Positions 55,449 through 64,000 of a stretch of DNA of 64,000 nucleotides are shown piece by piece. Below the pieces are notes generated by a model. The model saw only the letters and a list, made by a program, of their open reading frames with translations. It searched no databases and had not been told where the DNA came from. The DNA comes from Marvania coccoides (taxonomy: Eukaryota; Chlorophyta; Trebouxiophyceae; Chlorellales; Chlorellaceae). Location: positions 558,001 to 622,000 of the forward strand of contig OY978097.1 of assembly GCA_963854735.1 (NCBI GenBank). The letters are read 5' to 3'. The position numbers and the translations under genes are program-made. Positions within the stretch are counted from its first letter, which is position 1; each line of letters starts with the position of its first letter.

Positions 55449-56035
55449 TTTAATCGGTCTGGACAAAGTGCGGTTGAAATTGATTGAGTTTGTTATAAAT
55501 ATATTTTTTGCTCACAGTTGGGCTTGCCGCGCGAGGATGAAAAGTAGTTCGTTGTTTGATTAACTTGAGAATATAAATTAATACTGCAGGAAATGAAAAT
55601 TAGGACGAGCTGTTTTTGGCTCTCTCAAACAAAATTCCTTGGGGAAAAAAGAAAATGCTGGGAGGGCGGGGGAGGTCGTCCCATGTTGCGCGCATTTTAG
55701 AGGGTGGTGTACACTTCCATGACGGATTAAAGATCCCGTTGTGTCTTGAGGCCACGCTGAGATTGCGGAGGATAGAGCAAAGATGATGCCAACGGCGCCT
55801 AATATGCTGCGGTACCAAATGGAACTGCAACGATAATGGGCGAGACCAGGCCTGATGCGAGAGCGTGAGAAGTTCCAATGGGTGGTTAATGTCAACAGGC
55901 CTCCGACCATGTATTGGTACGACATCCACCCCATTGGTGAGGAGTCCAGCCTTTCAGCTTTTTAATCATTAGTTCTAATGATTTATTACACCTATTTAGT
56001 ACAAAATTCAATTATTTCAAGCCTCGGATGCCAAA
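55449..56035. promoter_or_regulatory. Divergent intergenic region
   Basis: Spacer between the starts of the small basic protein and the GT8 transferase genes. No motif or gene recognised; the minus-strand frames here lack coding bias. Confidence 0.4.
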
Positions 56036-57272
56036 ATGCAGGCCACGGAGCGAGAGCATGAGGATTTTCTTCATCCAAGGACGGCCGAGCCTGTTGGACC
56101 AAAATTCGCCTACGTGACGCTATTTTCCCACGAAAACTACCTTCCTGGGGTGCTAGCATTGCAGCGCAGCGCCAAGCGCGTGGGACTGAGGCCCCCTCTC
56201 ATCGTCATGACCACCCAAAGCATCAGCAAAGCTGCGATGGACGCTGTGCGGAAAGAGGGCTGCACTGTGCGCCCAGTTGAACGCTACAGTCCAAAAGCTG
56301 TAGACCACAGCCAGTACGTCCGCGCCCTGTACGTCGGTGAGCTTAAAGAGAAGAAATTTTGCAAGCAAACAACATTTTTTTCTAAAGCTTGAAATTTGAC
56401 TTTTCCCTAGAAGCACCCGCGGGAAAATCCTGGGGAACCCCCGAGTTGTATCCTAAATCTACTTAACTGGTGGTGTCCGAACAATTGTGGCTCCTTCGAA
56501 GAAAAAAACTTGAAATTTTCCAGTTGCTTTCTTCCCCTCTGCAGAGTGCTGGTCCAAGCTGCGCATGTGGGAGTGGGAGGCGGAGTTTGATCGGCTGGTC
56601 TTCCTGGACGCCGACATGGTGGTGCTGCGCAACATTGACCACCTTTTTAATCTCCCGCCGGCGCCGCTTTATGCCGTGGGCGACTGCTATGGGGGGCGGG
56701 AGACGCAGGATGAGCGGGACGCATGCTGCCACTTCTACCCCGAAACCACCCCGCAGTACTTCAACGCTGGCTTTTACGTAATGAAGCCTGAGCGCTCCGA
56801 GCTCGCGGCGATGGAAAGGGCGCTAGAGGACGGCTCGGTGGCCGTTGGGCGGTTTTCTGAGCAAGACTTTCTGAATGGGTACTATGCCAGGCGCGGGTGG
56901 CGCCACCTGCAATATGTTTACAACGCCCAAAAGCGGATTAAGCTTCACCACCCGGGGCTGTGGGATTTGAGCCAAGTCGCGGTGCTGCACTACATGGATG
57001 AAGTAAGTTTTAGAAATTTATAAATATTAAAAGGCATCTGATCGTATGGCCGCTTATTTTCTCCCGTTCAATCTTCTATTGGTTTGCAATGAATTCAGAA
57101 GCCGTGGAGCCACCGCTACAGCAAAGAAAACTTGGCGTACAAGGCGGAGATGGACCTGTGGTGGGAGATTTTTGAAGGGGGGGAGGTAAAGAGCGCAGAG
57201 GAGCAGCGGGAGGAGGGCGAAAAGGGGCCTGAAACGCCAACGGCTGGCCTGCCCCAGCGCCTATGCAGCTGA
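56036..57272 (+). CDS. GT8 glycosyltransferase, glycogenin/galactinol-synthase-like
   Basis: Exons 56036-56336, 56545-57002 and 57099-57272 give 310 residues ending at TGA. GT8 enzymes transfer a sugar from a nucleotide donor with a metal bound at a DxD site; here it is VFLDADMVVLRNIDHLF. The N-terminus FAYVTLFSHENYLPGVLALQ and a QYFNAGFYVMKPERSELAAM segment match glycogenin and galactinol synthase relatives, and the C-terminal metal motif is VLHYMDEKPWSHRY. The donor choice GTCG/gtgagc gives VECWSKLRMW in phase. Whether it primes starch or glycogen, makes galactinol or acts on cell-wall glycans cannot be told. Confidence 0.85.
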
Positions 57273-57410
57273 CTCAACTTTGTGATGAAGCCCGACAAAA
57301 AAATGCATGCAGTTATTGTCTGACATTTTTATTGTACACGCGCCGTGTAAAATCCAAAGGAAGGCATTTTGTGTTAAAAAAAGATGGGCAAAAAAAATGA
57401 AAGAACAATA

Positions 57411-58193
57411 TTAGAATATGTTCACCAAAACGCATTCTTTAGAATAAATGCTCGCTATTCTGCAAACCCCGAGCCCGGCAAAAAACTGTGGTGAAGCGCC
57501 CGCAGCACGCTGCGCATGACTTCCTTCATTTCCGCTTCCATGCGGAAACACCGCTTCTAGGTTCCGGACCCCCAGCCGCTGGACAACCTCGTGCAGCTGC
57601 CCAGGCGCATTGCGCCACACCGAGAACATCGCCGTTTCTAAGCCGGGGCATGGGGTGGGCACGTACCCCCAGGTGCGGTTGCCTGCTGCCACCCGAACAG
57701 CAATGGCACGGCAGTAATCCTTTGGGTACATAGCTCGCAAGAGATTCCAATTGCGGTGCACGTGTTTGAGAGGCGTATTTACATGAACGTCGGCCATCAG
57801 CGGATCGCAGCCAGCCTTGATCAGAGTATGGACGTCAGAGTAGCGGCATTGATGAGACTTGGCGTCTGGTCGTAGTTATTGCGGATGGAGAGGTCCGTGC
57901 CAGCTTCCAGCAGCATTTTGAAACTTTGGGTGGTTCTTCTAGCAAAGCGCAGGGGGGGTACTGCCTGCAGGAACTTCACGCAGAAGGTGTTCTTCGTAGG
58001 TTCGTTTCAACTTGATGTGAACTTTTGCCCCAGCGCGGAGCAGCAGCTCCATGTCCTCCAAGTTGCTGACGAACGCCGCCACATGCAACGGCGAGACGTC
58101 TCCGCACTTGTCGACGTCTGCACCGGCGGCGATGAGCATATTTACAAAGGAAACGACACAAAAGAAACACGTCCTTCTGTATAATACTCTCAT
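57411..58193 (-). pseudogene. Ankyrin-repeat gene remnant with compensating frameshifts
   Basis: Ankyrin repeats are plain: NMLIAAGADVDKCGDVSPLH, then ELLLRAGAKVHI, MLLEAGTDLSIRNNYDQTPS and LIKAGCDPLMADVHVNTPL. They lie in two frames. The first switch fits one extra C in a seven-C run (near 57955); the second, near 57860, restores the original frame. A non-repeat part of about 110 residues follows and ends at 57411. The ATG at 58193 overlaps the FHA stop (ATGA), and the first repeat is truncated, so the 5' end of the ankyrin gene is missing. Either a decayed copy or two sequence errors. Confidence 0.65.
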
Positions 58194-58779
58194 GAAAGCT
58201 CTGATAGCCGCTCCTGCACCTCTTTTGCTGCTCCGCTTGCCATTCCCTTCATCAGCATGTCTGCCAGCCCTCCGGCCCCCGCTTCATCAAATTCAGCCAC
58301 AACAACGTTGTTTCCTTTGGTGCCGAAGCACAGGGTCGCGCCAGGGGCCACCATGTAGGCCACGTTGGGCCGCAGCTCCGTGCCTTCCAGCCAAATTGCT
58401 GTCGGCGATAAAAGCGAGTCAGGGTCAGCAGGCGCCAGGGCGGTGCAAAATAACCGGCCGCTCTTGAGCTCCAGCTTAGCGTGCTGCGGAGCGACCCCTG
58501 TTGCGGTGAGTGGGATGTCGGCGTCAGAGCTGCTGCCCAAGGTGAGCGGTGCCGCCTGCAAGGAAAAAGTGAAATACATTCAATTTTATGGGTTGGGCAG
58601 GGTTGTTTCGATTGTAATCAAATATTTTAACTGACATTGTGTAACGGAATTTTGCTGCCATCGGATAATCGCAGCGCAGGCTGCGCTTGAGCAATGATAG
58701 CATGTCTTCGATGCGTGTTTCCAGCCATTCGCTGTTGCAGGGCGGTGGCGCTAAATGGCCTTGCTCGCATTCCGTCCAT
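58190..58779 (-). CDS. Small FHA-domain protein, probably plastid
   Basis: Exons 58779-58636 and 58555-58190 (gtcagt to tgcag) give 169 residues ending at TGA. The N-terminal 35 residues (MDGMRARPFSATALQQRMAG) look like a transit peptide. The FHA fold runs from ALRLSDGSKIPL across the splice to LTLGSSSDADIPL, SPQH-type APQHAKLELKSGRLF, TAIWLEGTEL and LCFGTKGNNVVV. FHA domains bind phosphothreonine; the SS and H pair sit where expected. A related single-FHA chloroplast protein exists in plants. The C-terminus is a short helix. The last base of its stop overlaps the ATG of the ankyrin remnant. Confidence 0.82.
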
Positions 58780-58977
58780 TTTTAATATATAAAAATAATA
58801 TGAACTGTGGAAAATATTATTGACTGTCAATTCTCTTGATCTATTTTCAATTCCTGGCCAGCGGCGGAATGGTGCCCAATTTATGTTCTGGCGTTAGACC
58901 ATACTGAGTTAGGGGTATTCTATTCAGGTAATGGTGACAGACCAACTTTCAGGGCATATTAAAAACTTTCTTCTTAA

Positions 58978-60269
58978 TCAATGCCATGTGGCCGCCAACT
59001 CTTCTTTCCAAACCGCCCTCATCACCGCGCGCTCCACCACCCATCGCGCCACCTCCTCGTCCAGACTGCACCGCGCCATGCGCCACTCGTCAAACAGCCG
59101 CAGCGTTTCGCTATCCTCAAGAGGCATCGCCTGCTTTTTGGCGTCCCAGGCGGCCTTCGTAAACGCCTCTTTGTATGCAGTGGCCCCCCAGCGCGCGTCC
59201 ACGTGGTCCAGCCATACCTCGCCAAAGCGCCAGTTACCCCCACACCGAGGTTCTTCTAACTTCCTCCATACGAACTCAAAACTTAAAATTGACGCCTTGC
59301 CTTCGCAAAGTTGAACTGCGCCGACAAATGGGTCTCCTCCGTGTCTCAGCATGATGCGACACGCGTCAGAGAGCCCCCGCAGAGCAGCCATCGCCAGCGG
59401 AGAAGCCCGCCAGGTAGAAGCATGCTCAAGCTCAATATTCCACCCATTGGGGCTCGCTCCATGAGACAGCAGCAGCTCCAGCATCGCACACACTGTCTCA
59501 CTGCTCACATCTGCGTTTGCGCTCAGCGCTGCCATCAGAAGCGGAGCAGTGGCGCTGAATTCGTAGGGCTCGCTCCACGCCAAGATTTTTTCCATGAGGT
59601 TGACGTGGCCACAATTAACGATGATCTCCACGAATGACTTGGTGCCTCTGAGATAGATATGATCCCACAGGGTTTGGATCCAAGCGGAATGGATTCCGCT
59701 TGCCTGCGTGGCGGCCTCAAGGCCAGCCTTCTCTGAGAGAGAAGCGCGAGGAAGAAAGTTTCGTCGTCGAGGATGGCGATATCATTCTCCCAAGGGATGC
59801 CGAAGAATTGCTCAAGGGCGTCGCCTGGCGGTGGGATGCCTAGGCGAAGCAGTTCAACAGCCCGCTGTTTGGAGAGCCGATAAACGGCCGAACTGCCGCC
59901 AGATACGCAGGTCAGGGCAGTTTTGAGCTCCAAAATGTGCAATTATTCCCAGATGTTGATCACGAGCGCTGGCACGAGCGTTGGGTCGCTAGGGCCGTCC
60001 CGCGGCTGGAGGAGGAGCAGGGCCTCCTCGATAATAATTTCATTTCCTGACTCGTTTTCCTCATCTGAAAGCTTTGAAGCCAAGATTCCCTCCGCCTCCC
60101 GCCTCCAAAACGCGCCCAGCCGCTCCCGGTAATCCGCAGGCGTCCCTAAGACGCCAGCGAGCGTCAAATTCTTGACGGTGCACCAGAGCTGCATTGTGTC
60201 CGAGATACAGCTGCTGAGGGTTTCAACAATGATCCACGGCAAGTCGCAAAGGCCAGGAGAGGTCGACAT
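58978..60269 (-). pseudogene. Ankyrin-type gene with in-frame TAA and a frameshift
   Basis: From ATG 60269 the frame reads STSPGLCDLPWIIVETLSSC and runs 108 residues to a TAA (59945-59943). The same frame continues after it with LHILELKTALTCVSGGSSAV and so on to about 59750. There the coding frame moves by one base within a CTCTCTC tract and continues (KAGLEAATQASGIHSAWIQT, LLSHGASPNGW) to TGA at 58978. The middle and end have diverged ankyrin-like helices. The TAA reads naturally as Gln from CAA. Two lesions make a decayed gene likely. The first 108 residues might still form a short protein. Confidence 0.6.
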
Positions 60270-60679
60270 GGCTGGAAAAAGTTGTGAAAATATAGTTGCA
60301 GAGCAGCAAAATGGAATTATGGCGGAATTATTTTTGTCTCTTAAGACCCCTCAATCGCTGCAGCGGCTCCAAAGATTTTAAGTGGATACACATGATTTTC
60401 GATTATATATTTTTTTTGGTGCGAGAAAGAAAAATTGTTTACTCATGAAAATAAAAATGGTTTTTTCATATGCCCACCAAGCACTGAGGATATTAAGTCT
60501 CAATCTTATTTTTCAACAAAAATAAAAATTAAAGCGACACCAGGGGGAGGACGCCCTATAGTAGTTGCTCGTTTCGAAATGGTTTCAAAATGGTTTGCAT
60601 GCTGCCTCAAACTGCCGTTTCAAAATTTGAGGAGACTCGCTTCGCTTTTAAAAGTCAATCTGCGTTAATAATAAAAATC
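60270..60679. promoter_or_regulatory. Divergent intergenic region with interspersed motif
   Basis: AT-rich spacer between the third ankyrin locus and a secreted-protein gene. It contains one copy of the 33-base interspersed motif at 60464-60496. No gene seen. Confidence 0.45.
60464..60496 (+). repeat. Interspersed motif, copy C
   Basis: Reads TTCATATGCCCACCAAGCAC then TGAGGATATTAAG. It is the most diverged of the three copies and lies 184 bases upstream of a secreted-protein start. Confidence 0.75.
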
Positions 60680-61063
60680 ATGGCCATCCATACGAGCTTC
60701 AGGGCCGCCAAGCTGGCTCTGCTTCTTCTGTTCCTTGGGATGATTTTTGCCAAGGCCAATAACAACGACACCGATTACTGCGTGGCCTCTCACAAGCTGT
60801 GCCTGGAACGCTGCGGAGAAGAAATCGTAAGGAGGGGCAAGGAGACTGTACAACTTCCAACTCAAACTTTGTTAATTAAAAAAAAATCTCTCTGTTTTCT
60901 TCTTCAGGCCTTCGAGTGCGTGGATGACGGGCCTGGAGCGCAGGCCGTAACATGCGCCTGCTCTTCCAGCGTCGTAGAAACCGGGTGCATCGCTGGCAAC
61001 TGCACGGCTTCGGGCGTAGTCGTTTCCGTCACCACCAACGCCTCAGGGCGATGCCTCAACTAG
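60680..61063 (+). CDS. Small secreted Cys-rich protein
   Basis: Exons 60680-60826 and 60908-61063 (gtaagg to tcag) give 100 residues ending at TAG. A signal peptide (AAKLALLLLFLGMIFAKA) precedes a mature part of about 75 residues with nine Cys, for example DYCVASHKLCLERCG, FECVDDGPG, TCACSSSVVETGC and GNCTASG. No family is recognised. Possible roles include cell-wall or signalling protein. The plus strand reads well with the neighbouring codon bias, and the splice keeps the frame. Confidence 0.7.
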   Translation: MAIHTSFRAAKLALLLLFLGMIFAKANNNDTDYCVASHKLCLERCGEEIVRRGKETVQLPTQTLLIKKKSLCFLLQAFECVDDGPGAQAVTCACSSSVVETGCIAGNCTASGVVVSVTTNASGRCLN

Positions 61064-61330
61064 CCCCCTGAGCTTTAATTAAATACGAGATAACAATAAA
61101 TAATAAATAGCATTTATGAATGATTCAAAGCTGCAGAAGCTGTATTTTAAAGTGCATTTCCCCCCCCCTCAGCCGCGACTTTACCCGGCATACCCTTCCT
61201 TTATTATATTATGTTCTAGGACATTCGCCCTTTTTTCTTGTTTAATACTTGATCTCAACCCCGTATTTTTAATATATAAAGAAGAAACAGCCTTACAGCT
61301 CGCTTTTTTCCTTCTCAACAAACGCAGCAA

Positions 61331-62788
61331 TCACGTCTTTTCCTCTGCCGCTGCTGCTGTTGCAATCCCCTCCAGCCCAATCCCCGAAAGGCTGCACCCC
61401 TCCCTCACCCACTCCGGCACGTCTCCTTTGGGGAAATGTCTCGCGACCGTGTCCCTCACATACTCGGCCATGCGCCCCACCTTGATTGCCTCCCTAATCT
61501 GCTTGGTCAACCGCTGCATGAATGCCACGTTGTGGTAGCTCACCAGGTTGGACGCGAATGGTAGGCTGCGCGCGGCCAGGGGGTGCAGGAACGCGCGCGT
61601 GTACTTTTTGCACACCATGCAGTCGCACCCCGGCTCCAGCGGCCTAAAATCTCTCGCAAATGCAGAGTTCTTCAGCCGCAACACGCCCTCGGGCACCAGT
61701 GCCACCCCAAACCGCGCCGTACGCGTGGGATACACCGAGTCGTACATGTCAGCGCCCAGGGCTGAGCATATTACCACATCCAATGGGTATCCAATACCCA
61801 TTACGTAACGCGGTTTGCCCGGGGGAAGGGCTGCCGTGCACTGCGCCACCACGTGCACGAACGACCGCTTGTCTTCCCCGCCCGCCAGCCCACCAATGGC
61901 GTACCCTGGCGTGTCCCGCTCTATTAACCCTTCCAGGCTAATTTCTCGCAGTCTAGGGTCCAGCCCGCCCTGGACGATGGCGAACAGGCTTTGCTCCGTG
62001 GGGCGCGAGTGCGCGGCGATGCAGCGGTCGATCCAGCGCGTGGTGCGGTGGGTCGCTTCTTCGAATCTGGCCGGGTCTTCAACGGTGGAAGGCACAACGT
62101 CGTCCAACGCCATGATGATGTCAGCGCCTAGCCGGTTTTGTACCGCAATAGAGTGCTCTGGGGTCAGCAACATTTGCTGGCCGTCCACCTGAAGAAAATC
62201 AAGTGAAATTGGAGGTGGGGGTGGGGTGGGGGTGGCGGGAGGGGGGCAGCAATAAAAATTATAACAATTCGAGGTGATGAAGTTCAGAGGCAAGATTTGG
62301 CTGGTTTTTGGTACAACGAGTAACTCTTGTGTGCAATTCATACAATTGGCATGCAACCAGCCCTTCTCAGTTTACCCCTCACCCGAAAAGCTCACCGGTG
62401 ATTGAAAGGCGACGCCCTCTTCTGTGATGTCAGCCAGGTGCAGCAGCGACACCATCTGGAAGCCGCCGCTGTCGGTCAGCATGCCGCGCGGCCAGTTGAT
62501 GAAGGAGTGCAGCCCGCCCATCTCTGCTACGATCTCTGACCCCGGCCGACTTTCTAGATGGTATGTATTGCCTAACACGACCTGGCAGTTGGTGTCTTTG
62601 AGCTGCTGGCTGGTGAGGCCCTTGACGGAGCCCTGAGTGCCCACCGGCATGAACATGGGGGTCTCGCAGGGGCCGTGGGGGAGGGTCATTCTTGCCGTCC
62701 GGGCCCGCCCGCTTTGCGCCAAAACATCGAAGGACAGCGCGGGGGAGGTGCTGGAGGGCAGCGCTGCTGCTGGGGGCGATGTAGACAT
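61331..62788 (-). CDS. QTRT1: Queuine tRNA-ribosyltransferase catalytic subunit (TGT)
   Basis: Exons 62788-62396 and 62188-61331 give 416 residues. The enzyme exchanges guanine-34 of GUN-anticodon tRNAs for queuine. Visible features: [30 protein letters not shown], the catalytic Asp in [34 protein letters not shown] (nucleophile region), [30 protein letters not shown], and the zinc site [17 protein letters not shown]. The C-terminus ends in an Ala-rich tail. The intron runs gtgagc to cttcag. ATG 62788 is chosen because the frame further upstream has no ATG. It needs a QTRT2 partner, not seen here. Confidence 0.93.
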
Positions 62789-63272
62789 CGTGTTTGGCGA
62801 GGTGAACACAGCAAAAAGAGGTGCTCTTGGGGGCAAGCGACGATCAGATGTGGAGCATGCTAAAACGTTTTGCTCCTGTGGGCAACCAGTGCTGGTGGGT
62901 GCGCAATGAATATTCGATATACGGCTCTAGCATACGGAATTCAATGAAAACGAGCCTCTCTGTGTGCGCTGTGCGTGCTGCCGGAGACCAGACCACGTGG
63001 GTCGGAATATGTTTTTGCAGGCACCTCGAATATTTTGCTGGGGGAAATTTTTGTAAAATAAAGAATTATATTAAGTTGACAAACGGCTATACTAGGATTC
63101 TCATGCTCTGGACTTGAGAGAATTGTAATAATTAGAAAAATTTCAGTCTGGTGTTGATCTTGAAACGCTTGGACGCTGTCTCGAGAGCGATGGACGTGTA
63201 GATACGCATTATGCCAATGGTTGCAGTTGTCGACGAGGCCTCGGTGGTTTAATACAACTCTCGTTTTGATCA
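62789..63272. promoter_or_regulatory. Divergent intergenic region
   Basis: Spacer between the TGT and kinase gene starts. No gene or motif recognised. Confidence 0.4.
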
Positions 63273-64000
63273 ATGTCAACTCCTGGTGGGAGCAGGCGCC
63301 CTCGGGCTTCACATCTCACAAAACGAGTGGGAAAGTACTATGTGGGACGAACAATCGGCGAGGTGCGTTCAGGGGGCCGTTTTCCAGAATGGGTGTATAA
63401 AGTTTCTCCCGCCCTTCACTCTCCCTTCTCTTCCTTCGCAGGGGACCTACGCCAAGGTCAAATTTGCGCAGCACATGGACACCGGGGAGGCGGTTGCGAT
63501 GAAGGTGCTGGACAAGGAGCACTTGGTCCGCACAGGCATGGTGGAGCAGGTGAAGAAAAATAAATAAATTCTAATAATGAATTTCCATTGTTTATTATTT
63601 ATTAGGCACACAATTACCCTACTGCTCCATTCCTCTTCCCACTAATGCCCCTCTTCCGATCTCCTAAACTCAGCACCAACGCTGAAAACTAAATAAATTC
63701 CAACTTATAACCAACGCAGGTCAAGCGGGAGATCACAATTTTGAAGCGAATCCACCACCGCCACGTCGTGGACCTCAAGGAGGTAATGTCCTCCAAGGAC
63801 AAGATCTTTATGGTCATGGAGCTGGTCACGGGTGGCGACCTATTTGACAAAATCGCGGTAGAAGGGCCCATGAAGGAGGCGGGAGCGAGGGGCTTGTTTG
63901 CGCAGCTGCTGAGCGCGCTGGGGCACTGCCACGCCCACGGCGTGTACCACCGCGACCTGAAGCCGGAGAACGTGCTGCTGTCGTCTGAGGGAGACGTCAA
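63273..64000 (+). CDS. CIPK/SnRK3-like Ser/Thr protein kinase, 5' part
   Basis: Exons 63273-63362, 63442-63549 and 63720 to the window end. The frame runs off the edge, so the C-terminus is missing. MSTPGGSRRPRASHLTKRVG precedes the domain start GKYYVGRTIGEGTYAKVKFA, with the glycine loop GEGTYAKV rebuilt across intron 1. AVAMKVLDKEHLV gives the catalytic Lys. ITILKRIHHRHVVDLKEVMS, MVMELVTGGDLFDKI and the catalytic loop YHRDLKPENVLL follow. ELVTGGDLFDKI and the glycine loop are typical of CIPK/SnRK3 kinases, which couple calcium-sensor CBL proteins to ion transport; an NAF/FISL motif beyond the edge would confirm. Confidence 0.88.

Noticed and set aside
1..64000. Bacterial or organelle origin, CRISPR array or prophage
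   Set aside because: Genes carry spliceosomal introns and eukaryote-only families (XPO7, SAR1, DENND6); no regular repeat-spacer array exists.

Overview
This window is nuclear DNA of a green plant-lineage eukaryote, most likely a unicellular green alga; a trebouxiophyte-like chlorophyte is my guess, which I cannot prove. Nearly every gene is GC-rich and cut by short (about 70-220 base) AT-rich GT-AG introns. The gene set includes a plastid-type acyl carrier protein with transit peptide, a Ycf49-like plastid protein, plant-type cystathionine beta-lyase, a CIPK/SnRK3-like kinase, a TSO1-type CXC protein and a glycogenin/galactinol-synthase-like GT8 enzyme. I read the standard genetic code, because TAA, TAG and TGA all end recognisable proteins.

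Layout. 1-5 kb: the 3' end of an unknown Arg/Lys-rich protein, an ankyrin-repeat gene with two in-frame TAG codons, and PSTK (selenocysteine pathway). 5-13 kb: an Ala-rich plastid-type membrane protein, a FLY/Tul1-like RING E3 ligase and a large ABCG transporter with an extracellular Cys-rich head. 13-16 kb: an ABC permease (FetB/STAR2/ALS3-like) 30 bases downstream of its ATPase (FetA/STAR1-like) on the same strand, a possible dicistronic unit. 16-24 kb: a TDA3-like FAD oxidoreductase, Ycf49-like, exportin 7 and a secreted fasciclin protein. 24-34 kb: cystathionine beta-lyase, a PhyH dioxygenase, a small unknown protein, an IMPACT-like RWD protein, a cytidine-deaminase-fold protein, SAR1 and peroxisomal uricase. 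34-44 kb: a low-complexity possible regulator, a Lys/Glu-rich nuclear-type protein, glutathionyl-hydroquinone reductase, a GNAT acetyltransferase and DENND6. 44-55 kb: CXC protein, acyl carrier protein, an XPA-C-domain protein with exon-encoded tandem repeats, a ShKT secreted protein, an LRR-kinase and a small basic protein. 55-64 kb: GT8 transferase, two decayed ankyrin loci around an FHA gene, a small secreted protein, queuine tRNA-ribosyltransferase and the start of a CIPK-like kinase.

Genes are densely packed on both strands, often convergent with about 100 bases between stops or divergent from shared promoters. Apart from the ABC ATPase/permease pair there is little functional clustering. 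Points that stand out are that ABC pair, the XPA-C protein with duplicated 159-base exons, three ankyrin loci that all carry coding lesions, a roughly 33-base intergenic motif present three times, and several tiny start-codon exons. All exon boundaries were inferred by eye from GT/AG signals, reading-frame continuity and family similarity; no search was run.
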